Counted from the stretch's first letter, positions 1-11,600 are shown. The stretch is 64,000 nucleotides of DNA from Mermis nigrescens (GCA_036768485.1 JAVLUZ010000271.1:310001-374000), one strand, 5' to 3'. Translations and numbers: made by a program. The notes: generated by a model from the letters alone, not told the origin.

Positions 1-930
1 TGTCGCTTTCCTGATGAGTCTGTTAATCTTTTGCACACTTTTACGGCACAATTTTCAAGAATTTTCACTGATATTTAATAGAAACCGACAAATCACATAC
101 AATAGTTTGACGTATAGGTATGAGTTCAATACGGTAATTTTAATCTATCAGTGGATTTTTGGGCTGAAGTTTACAGAACGAAAAAGCAATTCAGAGAGGT
201 TTTTTTAGTTTGAGAGCTTATTTTTTGATGCAGAAAGAGATCTGTTTTGCGTAAATATGATTGGCCATTGCCTTTTTTTTGATAGTCTACTGTAATATTC
301 GAGAGAGAATTAAAAAAAGTCGGTAGTGCCAATTGCGATGTCATTCTTTCTTCTTTCACCATGTGTTGTGTGTATCTTTGTCGAAGTGGATTAAATTTTT
401 TGTTTAAATTTGAAAAAATTTTTCTAATTCCTCTATCGTTCGAAAAAATTGTGGCTAGACCTAAGGAACGGAATTTAGAATAGTTAAAGATTCCAAAATT
501 TTTGAAAACCTTGTTTTTACGGTGTTTTAAGCAGAAATCTTTATTGCAAAAGTTGGAGAAAGGGTCGGGAAGCCACCTAAAAGAAAAAACCTGAAAAAAC
601 CACTTACATTTCATGATTTATCAGCGTCTTATTTGAACTTTAGCCTTAAAGATCTCCGATCTTCTCTCACGACAACGTAAAAAACACATTTGGCTAAATT
701 GCCCGGTATGTGAGCTTTTTTGCGACTGGATGATTTACCAACTGCTTCAGTTGCGTGCCAAGTGAATTCGATAAAGTTCGTATGCGCGCCACTTTCTGGG
801 TCCTTGAACGTGAAAAACTTGAACCACTTTCTGGGTCCTTGAACTTGAACTTGAACGATTACCTACCTGAAACAATGAATGTAAAAAGTTAATTTTTTTA
901 TGAGGGATTTTCAAAAATTTACGCTGGTTG
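1..930. other. No gene recognised; short local duplication
   Basis: Open frames here are short and have low-complexity translations. The only structure I see is a direct repeat of the 19-mer ACTTTCTGGGTCCTTGAAC, starting near 791 and again near 826, followed by short GAACTT repeats. There is no recognisable coding domain on either strand. Confidence 0.5.
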
Positions 931-933
931 AGG

Positions 934-1071
934 ATTCACATTGGTGTTAGTGAATGAGCTAAGCCTATGTAGAGATGGGGCCGAAATCGCGGTGCGAGCA
1001 AAGCGATCGTAGCAATTTTGCCCCATTCAACTCAGGCTTAGCTCATGCTAGTAGCTGGCACCAATGTGAAT
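934..1071. repeat. 138-bp imperfect inverted repeat (foldback MITE)
   Basis: The left end begins ATTCACATTGGTG and the right end finishes CACCAATGTGAAT, its exact reverse complement. The complementarity continues inward through GAGCTAAGCCT (left) and AGGCTTAGCTC (right) to a GGGGC/GCCCC step. The whole segment can therefore fold into one long stem with a roughly 40-nt centre rich in GCGATCG-like words. This is the structure of a small foldback transposon. No clear target duplication was seen, so the superfamily is open. Confidence 0.7.
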
Positions 1072-1520
1072 GCACATAACTAAGCCGAAGCCTAAGCGAA
1101 TCATAACAACAAAATATATATCACCTTACGTATTCCTCTTCCATGGGTAAACATGTAATAGCACATGAATCGATTGATTACCTACTGCTTCAGCTGGGCT
1201 AAAGTAGAGGAGATTGGAAAGTTCCAGAAAGTTATGACAAGGACATTTTCTAATTGAGTTTGGGCTGGGGAGTTCATATTTGAAAGAATTTTGCGACGGT
1301 CAGCATTATTGACCGAGTTACAGGCTGTTGAAATTCATGTGTTTAAGGATAGGCGAAAAAGGGCACTTATTCACTTTAACCCCTATCGATTTTTTCTATC
1401 TTTTATCATGTGATATAATCCTTGATTTTCTTCAGTTTTTTTCTTCATTTTCATAATCAACTTTTGCAATAATTTACTTGATAAAATATAGGAAAATGTA
1501 AGTTTTTGCTTCCAATATAC

Positions 1521-1651
1521 TTAGGCTTAGGCTTAGTATATCTGAAAAGGTGTTTTAAGCTGCTTAGGTCGAGGTCGCTCCCGCTTAGGTCAATGTATAG
1601 ATGCTAAGGTCGATGTATAGATGCTTAGGTCGATGTATAGATGCTTAGGTG
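1521..1651. repeat. TTAGGC triplet and 20-bp minisatellite
   Basis: The stretch starts with TTAGGCTTAGGCTTAG, less than three full copies of a hexamer. From about 1576 a 20-bp unit, CTTAGGTCGATGTATAGATG, is repeated three to four times with small changes. The unit itself contains CTTAGG, so the short hexamer run may be a by-product of this array. No coding content. Confidence 0.6.
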
Positions 1652-1984
1652 TATGAACCCTGGTGTTAAAAAGATGGAAAAACTTCACCCTGTATATACC
1701 CTAATGTTAAAAAAGATAGAAAAAATTCGATAGCTGATTCGAGCAGTAATCGGCAATGTGGAAGTCGGAAACAGCGGTAAAATGTAATGTGAAAAAAATT
1801 TTTTTGAAGATTTTTTCACTCACATGATTTTCCGCTAATGTTTTCGACTTCTATGTTAAGGATTATTGCTTGAAAAGGCATGAAAACATGTTTTTTTAAA
1901 ATTTGAGACTTTCCAGTATTCTCTACTCCGCCCCTTGAGCTGTATTACATCGTTTTGCGTAGGTATTTAATAAGCTCTTTCTTA

Positions 1985-4135
1985 GCTACAAGTCATCGCC
2001 GCTGAATTGTTTCTTTGATAATCGTACTCGCCAACAATTTGCCCGACCCGATCAGTTTGTCGGATGACTACAAAATTACTTGTAGAAATGTTGATAATGC
2101 AATTTCGGATTTTTATGCCAGTGAAGAGAATGAACTCATTAAAAAGGGTTCATCACTGAAAAACTCTTATAATTTTGTTAACACCAGTTTAAAACTGAAA
2201 CGTTTCCATACCTGATCTTGAGTTCGATAGGCAACCTATTTCTGATGAAATGGAAAAAGCCAACGCTTTCAACAATTTTGTTGGTTCGGTTTTCACTTTA
2301 AATAACAACATTCAACCACTAAATATGGAATCTGCAAAGGCAACTGATCGCCCTCCTTTGGTTAAGTTTGAGGTTGGTATTGTAGCCTTGGCTTTGAATA
2401 AGCTGAAGCCCACTCACTCAGTTGGTCCTGATGGGCTCTCAGCTTACTTTTTGAAACAGATAAAAATTGTCTTAATTGAACCATTTTCAAACATTTTCGA
2501 AGTTTCATATCGGACTGGCAGGCTCCTACGTTTAAGGTTAGAAGCACTGGTGACACATATTTTTAAAAAAGGAGACCTCACTTAGTCGAAAATTATAGGC
2601 CTAAATCTCTCTGTTGCGTTTTATATAAAGTTATAGAGTCAATAATTAATAGTGCCATTGTGGACTATTTCAACAGAACTGGTCTGATAAGTCAACAACA
2701 ATTTGTGTTTTTGAAGAACAAGTCTTGTTCATCTCAGCTGTTAAAGTGTAAAAGCAAGTGGACTAAAAGCTTAGACAATCACGTTCGGATGGAAATTATT
2801 TATATTGATTTCTGTAGGCCTTTGATTCTGTTGTCCACTCAAAACTTTTGTTAAAACTTGAATCCTTGGGAGTTTCGGGTACTCTGTTAAGCTGGATTAC
2901 ATCATTTTTAGCGGGAAGGTCACAAAAGGAAAAGATAAATAGTAGTCTCTCAAAACCACAAGCGGCAATTAGTGGTGTCCCTCAAGTCAGTGTGTTAGGA
3001 CCTAGATTGTTTCTAGTGTTCATAAATGATTTAGTAGATTGTATTAAACATAGTATATGAATAACTTGCTTAAAAATAATGCATACCCAAGGGACCAAGC
3101 CTCTGTATGCATTATCCGAGTGTACTTACTATCCGAATACCCATTTTAACTACTGAATACACTATTATGGAAAAATTTTTAATATTCCATGTAATCCTGA
3201 TCTCTTACAATCGGATCTGGATTCCCTACATGCATGGACCAAAAAATGGCAGTTGCAGATAAGTTATGGTAAATGTGCAACGTATTTGGGGCATGGAAAT
3301 CCTAGAAACAACTACAGACTGGGTTTTCAAGATTTAACTGTTTGTGAAGGATCTATTAAGGATTTGGGAGTGTTCATTAGTGATGACGCATCTTCTAGCA
3401 TTCATTGTTTAAACACTGCGTCTAAAGCCTCTCGACTTACATCACTGATCCAGAAAAGCTTTGTCTCAAAGAATATGAATTAATAGTAAAAGCTTTCAAA
3501 GTTCATGTAAGACCATTTGGAGACAGCTCAATAGTTGGAACCCTTATTTGATTAAAGATATTAAATGTATTGAAAAATTTCAGCTTAGATTTATGAAAAG
3601 AATACTATGGCGACAAGGTGACTTGTCTTACAATGAATGGTTGGGTTTGTTAAATCTTGAAAGACTCGAAACTCGGCGTGTTCATTTTGATCTTACTTTT
3701 GCTTTCAGAATAATCAAGAGACAGTTACTTTCATTTGAAGAATTTTTTGAACTCGCACCTGAAAGGAGTACCAGATTGGTGAGTGACATAAAGCTTTATA
3801 TCCTCAAATTTCATTTAGACTGTAGGAAAAAACGACTTTGCAAACAGGACCGTTAGAATCTGGAATGCTTTGCCCCAAAGCATTGTTGATTGTAGATCTT
3901 TTAAGCGGTTTAAGGATTTGATTTCTGAACTTTGTTTAGATGAGTTTCTGAAGGGGCGTACGTGAGCGCGATCCGCTTGTACGTCTCAGCCATTACAATG
4001 CTATGCTGTAAACTTTCTTTCGTTCTTTCGACATTGTCTTTCGTTAAATCCTTCTTTCATGTAATTGCTTATTGCATTCTACGGTAGTAATTGGCTAATA
4101 AATACTATTATCATTATTATTATTATAAAGTAACG
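1985..4135 (+). mobile_element. Decayed LINE of CR1/Jockey type, 5' truncated, with 3' tail
   Basis: This is a non-LTR retrotransposon lying on the + strand. The 5' part (endonuclease) was not found. From about 2040 the sequence encodes pieces of an ORF2-type reverse transcriptase, and from about 3250 the typical C-terminal region. The 3' untranslated part begins near 3960 and ends with AATAAATACTATTATC followed by an ATT-rich tail to about 4128, as in many CR1-like LINEs that end in a short microsatellite. Family assignment is from overall protein resemblance and tail type, not from a search. Flanking target duplications were not identified. Confidence 0.82.
2015..3960 (+). pseudogene. LINE reverse transcriptase ORF2, broken
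   Basis: Open pieces lie at 2015-2215, 2250-2585, 2660-2854, 2848-3060, 3253-3483 and 3548-3856, separated by stops and frame changes. The second piece carries the N-terminal RT signature SVGPDGLSAYFLK. The fourth has the motif-B region GVPQVSVLGPRLF, in which the usual GVPQGS glycine is valine. The YADD/FADD catalytic box expected about 30 residues later is absent, because the frame breaks near 3060. The fifth piece has the KDLGVFISDD block typical of the LINE C-terminus, and the sixth has LSYNEWLGLLNLERLETRR. The protein cannot be active. The same DNA is read as several frames, so real frameshifts rather than introns explain the breaks. Confidence 0.82.
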
Positions 4136-4239
4136 TAAGGATCTGTACCACCGTTTTTCCTTAGCGATTTGGTTGACATCACCATTTGTTTTCTCTTTTT
4201 GATCTATTTGTCAACCGAATTTTTGAAAAATAAAAAAAA

Positions 4240-4815
4240 AATTGGGTTTGATTGTCATTTGTGGAAAATTTTTCTAATGCGAAAATTCGTTTTATGGAGC
4301 TTAAATTTCAAAAAAATTGCTGGCGCTTCGCGCCGGATTGATTTAATTCCTGTTTGTTCTTGATGCTTAAGCCATGCCACGCCAATTGCAGCATTTTTAT
4401 CGACAACTTGCTCTACAACTTCACTGCAATGGAAAATCCTTATTCTCCTGCACGGGTTTAGACAATTTCAATATGTAAAAATGCGTTTTAGATAGGTAAA
4501 ATGTCAGAATTTTCCGGCGCGTGGCGCCGAATTGATTTAATTGTATTATGTGTTATGCATGTTTAGGCTGCGCTCGCGTCGATTGCAGCACTTTTGTTGA
4601 CACTTGTTCCAGAACTTTACTATGACTCATCTTCTGCATAGATTTGGACAATTTTTGTAACGCAAAAATGCGTTCTAGAATAGTAAAATGTCAATATTTT
4701 CCGGCGCTTCCAGTTTAATTCAATTTTATTACTTCTTATTGTTTCTAGGCCACGCCAGATGTGGATAATTTACGTAATGCGGAAATGTGTTTGAAGAGGT
4801 TAAATTACAAAAATT
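4240..4815. repeat. Three to four diverged ~180-bp repeat units with GC hairpin
   Basis: Units start near 4240, 4430, 4610 and 4755. Each carries, in order, a stretch like ACAATTT..GTAAxGCAAAAATGCG, then AAATGTCA..TTTTCCGGCG, then TTGATTTAATT, then a GCCACGCC/GATTGCAGCA block. The GC-rich core reads GGCGCTTCGCGCC at 4322, GGCGCGTGGCGCC at 4512 and a damaged GGCGCTTCC at 4703. No coding potential. The same unit appears in reverse orientation at about 5690-5830. Confidence 0.6.
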
Positions 4816-5870
4816 TTGTGCTTAGCGACGTATTGACCAATTATTGAGTTTTTATAGTCAAAAGCATTTCAGAAATTGGCTAAAATCTTTCACTGAAGGA
4901 AGAAAAATCAAGCTTCAACTGAAAGAACGTATCACTTTTAGAGAGCAATATTTTATACAGGAAGTGTACCAATCAACGCTATTAAATGTTTTCGGACAGA
5001 CCTGTATCCATGATCCGGCCAAGGGGGAAGGGGGAGCGAACCCTACATAAATTGGTCTATATCGGAAAATTCGTTGGGCCGGCTCACAAAACCGCGTTTT
5101 TCAACGTTTCTCTACTTACTCTATTCATTAAAGTCATAAAATTCGAACTTTTTTGAAAAAATTTTTTCCATAAAAAGCTGTAGAAAGCGTCATTTTTTGG
5201 TTGCGTTTGGGCTAAAATAATGAAAAATACACCACATCCGGCGCAAAGCGCTGTAAGGCAACGCCCCCGGCCCCTTAAATACGGCCCTGAATGTGTACAT
5301 AGGATTTCCTACTGAAAAACACTGATTTTATAATACGGGTGCTCTATTATTGACGTTTTAGGACCTCCAGTGAAACGTGAAGTTTCATGTAGAATTGAAT
5401 TTAGGTACTGGTATAGAATGTCAGCTTGACAATATAGACCAGATCCAAATTTTTCACATTTTCCATTTTTTTCACGTTTTGCGGGAGGTGCAACAACGTT
5501 AAAAATAGAGCGTCCTTGTTGCAAAATCAGTGTTTTTTAGCAGAGAATCCTTGGTTAATACGTAATAGCGGTGGTTGGTACACTTTGTGTGTGAAAATTT
5601 TGCGCTTAACGAGAAATATCACGATCAACAATACGTTTTTTTGTTGAATCATGATTTTGCTTCCTCCGGTAAAGCATTTTGGCCAATTTCTGAGGTCGAT
5701 TTTAACAATAAAATTTCAATAATTTATCAGTTTGGTGCGAAGCGCCATAAGTTTTTTGAAATTTTACCTCTCTTAAACGCATTTTTGCGTTACGAAAATT
5801 GTCCAAATCCGTGTAGAAGATGAGATTATCATTCATATTCAAGTTCTATAGCAAGTTGTCAGTAAATGTA
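4690..5870. repeat. Large imperfect inverted repeat around a ~540-bp centre
   Basis: Sequence at about 4690-5005 reappears as its reverse complement at about 5550-5830. Examples: AGTGTACCAATCAACGCTATTA (4974 on) pairs with TAATAGCGGTGGTTGGTACACT (near 5564). GCAAAAATGCGTTC (4660s) pairs with GAACGCATTTTTGCGTTAC-like sequence near 5777. GCCAATTTCTGA at 5690 matches the complement of TCAGAAATTGGC near 4869. The centre (5010-5545) has no recognised gene. This looks like a foldback or two satellite blocks in opposite orientation; ends were not defined. Confidence 0.55.
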
Positions 5871-5889
5871 GCTTTTGAGCTGGCTTAAA

Positions 5890-6320
5890 CATGCATGATC
5901 ATGCGGGGTTTCAGGGAGGTAGGGGGTTTCATCCCCACTGGAAAAATTTTTGCTGCGCTCCTGTAAATTTTTTTACCCTCTAGAATTCGTTGATTTTTTG
6001 GAAGTTTCCAAAAAATTTTTATAAATTCGTAGAAAAGGTGCTTTTTGAGCGTTTTAAGCTATCTTTTTTGCTCAAAACTGTCAAATTTTTGGCACTTCGT
6101 GCCATATACTCATGTTTTGACTATATTTTGTTCAATTTGTCCGACTTTTTTGATTTTTTTTAGAAGTTTTTTATTTTTATGCTCTAGAAAGATAGAGCAT
6201 CACCAGAAACGCCGAAAAACAATGTTTTTCACACGGCTCTGCCAGTTTTGGTCCCAAAAAAGCATTTTAAACATTCACTCCTCTTTTCCAGAATTCCCAT
6301 GCTGTGCACGTATATATGGC
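5890..6320 (-). mobile_element. Diverged family-D MITE copy, reverse orientation
   Basis: Read on the minus strand, this stretch follows the family-D order: a CATGGGAATTC-like start (here GAATTCCCATGCTGTGCAC at 6291 on the + strand), the AAAATGGC..GTT block, a GGCACTTCGTGCC hairpin near 6091, and a GGGGATGAAACCCCC block near 5925. It is about 430 bp long, similar to the intact copies at 16.0 and 21.4 kb. No convincing target duplication remains. Confidence 0.5.
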
Positions 6321-6329
6321 CATATGAGC

Positions 6330-7800
6330 ATTGCCCTCATGATTTGAAACCTGAGCAGGATCAATTTCTAAGGTATATTTTATATGATAATATCGATTCT
6401 AGTATAATTCGTTATTTATTTTCTGAAATTTGTTGCGTACATAGGCGAAGTGAGATACCATAGTTCCGACAGGTACTGCAACACAAACGGATTGGAAAAT
6501 TGCAATACGTTTGTGTTTGCCGCTCGTTAATAGACTTTGGAACAAACAGTGTCTTGCAAAAATTAACTATAATATCATCAAATATTCTTGCTGTCCAACT
6601 TTTTGCTACATCTCTTTGGCCTAATAGAGCATTTGCAGCATTCACAAATATGTTACTGAAAATCCATCTTCTTTTATTTGTCGACATGAAATTAAAAAAA
6701 AACCAAAAAGCAAAATACAAAAAAACCATCGCGATTTTCAAACCATGAAAAACCATAAAATACCAACAAACAAAACAAACCGCCAACCCTGGCTGAAAGG
6801 CAAAATAGTCGGTATATATCAAACTTGAATAAAGAAATGAAAGAAATACGACATAAGCAGGATAAACGTGCAGGCAATTACGTATTGCGCTTATTTACAT
6901 AAATACGCCTCTTGGTTTAATTAAAATCAAGTCTTTTTATCTATTCAGAAGAATATACCTATTAGTCGCATTTGTCGCCTGTGCAGGCATACAATTCTAC
7001 GGAAGTCATTCCACTACGAAAGTCAAACTTTCTGCAATTAGTTTTTGCTCGATCTCGATTTGACCTAGTATTTAAAACATAATGTCTTTTTGGGCGTTTT
7101 CGCATATTTATTTTTAGTCATTTTTATTATTTTTAATTTTATTTTCTTCAAATTTTGAGGTTTAATCATAGACCTTGGCCTTGGTAAGGACATTTTGTTC
7201 AAAAGCTTGTTTGTGGAGTAGATAAACAAATTTATCCCAAGCATAATTTGACCTAAGAGGCTAATTCTGACGCAAGCCGTGAGGGTAAAATTGACCAGCA
7301 GCCCTAAATTACATACATTCTGAAAATATACGCACTAACAGGGTGGTAGCAATATGTACTAGTCGGATTTTCATGAAATTTTTTCAATTATACGTTGTTT
7401 TTGCAGTTTCTGCGCATTTTGCGAAAAATTCGAGCTTTGTTAAGGCAATTCTGCGATCGTCGCAATTCATTTTTTTCGTTTTCCCTATTCGTTTTCGCCT
7501 TCTTGCTGGGTACGTCTGACACCTTTGTCTAATCGTTGCCTTGCCATGGGTTTTTTGGGCCAAAATGGCTAAAACATGTGGGTTTTCAATCTGAAAACAA
7601 AATTTGGATCGGAACGTCCCACGCTGTTGATGATAATACGACGGAAGGATTTGCTAGAGTTACTCACTTGCTTAATTCAGGTGTAGAGACGAAGACGCCT
7701 GTCCCGAACATAGCACAGTCGTCGGACAATTATCTTTCATTGTCTGTCTGCGGCTAGTGTGGTCAGATGTTTGATCCAGCGTTTTTCGTCATCCTTGCTA
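6330..7800. other. No gene recognised
   Basis: I see only short AT-rich frames. One open stretch on the minus strand (6412-6822) has a hydrophobic translation full of phenylalanine, but no family resemblance, and its + strand shadow is equally open. No repeat family was recognised except isolated short words. Confidence 0.4.
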
Positions 7801-7803
7801 CCA

Positions 7804-8993
7804 CACTTGCTTTTTACATTCGGCAATAATTTTTACCCGATGAACAAAGACTTTTTGGGGACCGTCTCTGTACAATTACAAAGATGTTTGGGAAGACAAA
7901 AACTGCAAGAAAAAATGTTTGAAATTCGCTAAAATTTTCGGCGCTTCGCGCCACTGTTTTTTTGTACGAGACAAAGATTTTGAGGCTCGTACAAAGATTT
8001 TCGGAGCCATCTGTATACAATGTACAAAGACTTTTTGGGGCGAAGTATTGGTAATTTAATCTTTTTTTGGAGTATTTTTTAGCAAAATTTCAAAAAATTT
8101 TCGGCGCCGAATATCATAATTACATTCTTTCTATTTAGCTCCAAGCGCGGCCATTTAACACTCCAAAATCTATCTGTAAGCATCTTTGTACAGATTGAAG
8201 TATCTTTTACACCTATTTCCACTGTTTTATAAAGATTTTATGCAGAAAAAGATCTGTTAAACAACTTTGCACTGTTTTCTGCCGTTTGAAGATAAAATTG
8301 ACTCTTTTATCTTTGCGTTGCATTAAATTCATACGCAAATTGGTGTCCATTATGAGATCAGCACATTGCAACCGGTCATTATTTATAATTGCGTAACACA
8401 AGTCATTTTAACATGCTGAGTCGAATTTTATGTGTAATTTCAACCTAAGACTCATGAAAATTTTGGCGTTTCAGGCCGAACTAATATAACCAGCTGAATT
8501 TAGGACAAAGTCACACCTTTTGCGAAGCGTGCGGGTCACGGATAACAATCTAGTAGTGTGTGAAAATGTGTAAATTCAATTGCATATCTATGCGTTATAT
8601 GTACAAAAAAATTTTCGCTCGTACAAAGACTTTTCCGGAGATTTTGTACATGTACAAGGAGGCTCGTACAAAAAAAAACAGTGCTTCGCGCTGAAATGAG
8701 TACTTGCGTGTTCTATATATCTTAATAATGTCAGAAATTGCATTCCGATAAAATGTCAAATTTTTCGGCGCTTCGCGCCGTTTTGAGACGATTATATGTG
8801 ATTTTTGCCCTCAGAAACCCAGAAATTGGCTAAAATACACTACCAAAGGTCGAACAATTCTGTTTTTGCCACACTAAAATCGCTACTGTACCATATTATA
8901 TATAGCACCCAAAAATTTGTGTGTTCAAAATGTACAAAGACTTTTAGGAACCGTCTTTGTACATGTACAAACTGACCTTGTACAAGAAAAACT
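7804..8993 (+). mobile_element. Family-C MITE split by a second family-C MITE
   Basis: Removing the insertion at 7952-8683 and one target copy restores a roughly 450-bp element that lines up with the copy at 30805-31251. Shared blocks run in order: ATTCGGCAA..GATTTTT, ACCGTCT.TGTACA, GGAAGACAAAAACTGCAA, TTCGGCGC hairpin, GTGTTCTATATATCTT, GAAATTGCATT, GGCGCTTCGCGCCGTTTTGAGACGATTAT, then CTTGTACAAGAAAAACTG at the right end. No open frame, so it is non-autonomous. The left terminus is degraded, and the outer target duplication could not be fixed. Confidence 0.75.
7952..8683. mobile_element. Intact 732-bp hAT-like MITE with 8-bp TSD CTTCGCGC
   Basis: The left end is CACTGTTTTTTTGTACGAG and the right end is CTCGTACAAAAAAAAACAGTG. 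These are inverted copies differing only in the length of the T/A run. Immediately outside are identical octamers CTTCGCGC at 7944-7951 and 8684-8691. An 8-bp duplication and a terminal CAGTG (right strand) fit the hAT superfamily; that assignment is from general knowledge of hAT ends. Several internal TGTACAAAGACTTTT words repeat the subterminal pattern. No transposase frame. The target was the GGCGCTTCGCGCC hairpin of the element around it. Confidence 0.88.
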
Positions 8994-9180
8994 GCTTGCG
9001 ACTCAGGTTGAATGGCTTTAATATAATTTCCTCAGCTTCTTTATGGATTAGACGTTTCATTGTTTGTTTAACACCTCATCGGGGTATTTTTCAAATTTTT
9101 TCGCTTGTACTTAAGAACGTTGAGGCTGGAAGACGTTCTTCTGGCATCCTTTAGACGTGACCAAACAAATTGCTAGAGTG

Positions 9181-9373
9181 CAGTGGCGGATCTAGGATTC
9201 TCCTAAGGGGGAGGGCGGTACCCCTAAGGGGGGCGGAACCCTGACTTGGGCGGAAAAATTAGCCGCTTTAACCCGAAAATCGCTAAAAATCGCTCAAAAA
9301 TGCTTAATCTTGCGCACTATCTTGGGCCATTGGGGGGGGGGGGCGGCCGCCCCCGCCCCTAAATGCGCCCCTG
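9181..9373 (+). mobile_element. Family-E MITE, 193 bp, TSD CTAGAGTG
   Basis: The element starts CAGTGGCGGATCTAGG and ends GCGCCCCTG. It is flanked by perfect octamers CTAGAGTG at 9173-9180 and 9374-9381. The interior is rich in G and C runs, around an AT-rich middle with repeated AAAATCGCT words. A second copy in the opposite orientation is at 45707-45913. Non-coding; hAT-like by target duplication length and the CAGTGG terminus. Confidence 0.88.
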
Positions 9374-9381
9374 CTAGAGTG

Positions 9382-9970
9382 GTAAGGAAGTACTGAGGTT
9401 ACCTCCAGTACCACCTGCGTATACGAAATGGCTTAAAATTCGAAGTTGAGTCTCCGGCTATTTTTAGGCGAGAGGGACTTGTTGGTCAAAAATTGGAGAC
9501 GCCTAAAAAGGCCAAAAAGCAATTTTTTGCAAAAAATTGTCGATCAGAAACTTTATGCTCTCTGAGTGATAGGGAACGACCAACCTTGGATCTCATCCCC
9601 GTGTTACACGTTTACTTACCTAAGTGCCGCAGATGCACAAGGTCAGGTGGGCAGTGGGATGGGGAGTTTAGTGTCAAAAATCGAAGGAGACCGGTAGATT
9701 CAGTTTTCACGCATTGTTTGTCAGAACGCTTTAATAAGATTCTGTTGTGTTTTCCTTTTTAGCCCATTTTAATATATTATGTAGCCTTTTAGAGGATAAA
9801 AATGATAAATTTGATAAATATGTCAGCATTACTATATATCTTTTTTCCGGCTAAGCCGTTCAAGACTCAGAAACATACCGTGTTAGCTCAGAAATGCTGA
9901 GTAGTTGTCTTTTCTGAGTTTTAAAACGATATATAGATATTTTCTTGACTGCAAAATTGGCAAAATAGCT
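9382..9970. other. No gene recognised
   Basis: A frame at 9493-9762 is open, but its translation (basic, cysteine- and arginine-rich) matches no family I know. Related GCACAAGGTC..GTGGG words recur near 10630 and 29537, which suggests repeat DNA rather than a gene. Confidence 0.4.
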
Positions 9971-9971
9971 T

Positions 9972-10096
9972 TTATTTAGCCAAAAAAGGCTATATAGCTA
10001 TAGTTGTGAGTCCAAAAAGGCTGTTTAGCTAGTATTCTGAGCCCGAAAAGGCTATATAGCTAATTTTCTGAGCTCAAAAAGGCTATATAACCGTTT
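9972..10096. repeat. Short tandem repeat of ~36-bp units
   Basis: Four imperfect copies of a unit centred on AAAAAGGCTATATAGCTA, each followed by a TTCTGAGCC-like spacer. TATATAGCTATA-type words are themselves near-palindromic. No coding content. Confidence 0.55.
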
Positions 10097-10289
10097 TAAT
10101 GAAGCACATAGCTATCTACCAATTTTTGGATTTCAACCTCCTCTGAAAGTTTGACCTCGCGCACCTATGCTTATATACATATACCACACATGTGAATGGG
10201 ATCAGGGGTATTACCCTTGACCCTATCTTAGGTTTTGCAAAATCAGGTATATACTGTCGGTCAATTTTGAGAAAACGAAAGGTGCAGCA

Positions 10290-10545
10290 AGGCAATTTTT
10301 GAGATTACTGCGGGAAAAAAAGGTCGGAAATTCTTCATGAAAAGGTTGAAAATATCTATATTTTTCAGCGCTTCGCGCTGTATTGATAAGGTTTCGTATA
10401 TACGATTGCTAGAAACCCATAAATTGGCTACACTTTACTAATTAGCGTCAAGAAACCCAATTTACTGCACATAACATGCTGCTGTATCATTCATAATGAC
10501 ATTTGGGGACCATCTTTGTGCATGTATACACAGACTGAGTACAAA
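10290..10545 (+). mobile_element. Family-C MITE, right-half fragment
   Basis: Homologous to the right half of the 30.8-kb copy: a CAGCGCTTCGCGCTG hairpin at 10366, then the ACGATT..AGAAACCCATAAATTGGCTA block, the CTGCTGTATCAT block, GGGGACCATCTTTGT, and an end GAGTACAAAAAACAGTG. The left half is missing or unrecognisable. Non-coding. Confidence 0.6.
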
Positions 10546-11600
10546 AAACAGTGACCATAATTTACTACATGACGATTCTTGGATTTCGCCCCCTCTGGCC
10601 GCCTCTACCTTGCCCGTGTATGATAAATGCGCAAGGTCGGGTTCGGTACGGCAAAGTGGGGAGGGGAAGGAAAGGGGTAAATGTCAGAAATCTAAAATAG
10701 AGTTCACAATTTTTTGATATTAAAGCGATGAAAATAGTCAAAATAGCCTTTAAAACACTTTTTCGTCGGTGTACTGCATTTTTAGTCCATTTTGACTGCA
10801 TCGTATCGCTTTTTACACTGAAAATATGGACATTAATAAATTTCGAGCGCATTTCGAGTAAGAAACAGATGGAAGTGCGCCGGAAACATTTTAACATAAA
10901 CGCTTTCGTTCTCAAAAATGATGCAAAAAACGTTTTGTCAGCTCAAAATTGCCGGACAGAGTGCCTGCCTGGCTGACCCTTTGGCGGGGATAAAACCTCC
11001 TCACCTCACCCACTAAATGCATTTATGCTTTTAGACCACTTTGACTCAATTTACGCGCTTTTATGCGTAAACAGGACATGAAATGGCGTTAGAAAATTTC
11101 AGACGTTATTCCTGCGTTTGCCCTCGAAAAGGAAAATAATTCAAAACATGTAAAATATAATATAAAATAAGTTTATATGGATACTAATAAACATTTTTTA
11201 AATTAAATACGTGCCTATGTGTGATCGAAACGCCTTACTATAAATAAATTATACTGCATTTTCATAGAATCCATCATTTTAATAGTTTTTATTCTTTTTG
11301 AGTCGCTAATCCACAGGCCTAAATGTTCGCCAAATGAACATTGCAAATAGTAGGTCTAATTAAGTGTTCGAAGTTTAATAAGAAAATGCATGTCATGCTC
11401 ATTTGTTTAGTATTCGCCTTTTGTTATAAAAGGGCTGAAATTTCAGTAAAATCACAGCAAATTCGCGTTTTGAATAGATTTCTTAGGACTGGAACGGAGC
11501 AAAATGTTTAAAATTTTCAATTTATTCATGTATTGTGTATTTTCCATTTTTTATTTTTTATATTGATCTAGATCGTTTTTCTTAAATTTTTCCTTACCCT
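10546..11600. other. No gene recognised; diverged repeat debris
   Basis: Frames on both strands at 10565-10976 overlap each other completely and have no recognisable domain. From 11000 to 11600 I see only AT-rich unique-looking sequence. Confidence 0.4.

Noticed and set aside
10..110. CTGATGAG at 12 and GAAAC at 82 as a hammerhead ribozyme
   Set aside because: No stem II between them and no paired stems outside; chance occurrence of the core words.
171..614. 147-codon minus-strand frame
   Set aside because: No domain, low-complexity composition, and frames on both strands are similarly open.
1521..1536. TTAGGC repeat as telomeric DNA
   Set aside because: Fewer than three units, and the local 20-bp minisatellite contains the same CTTAGG word.
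9972..10096. Regular repeats as a CRISPR array
   Set aside because: The units have no unique spacers, there are no cas genes, and the DNA is eukaryotic.
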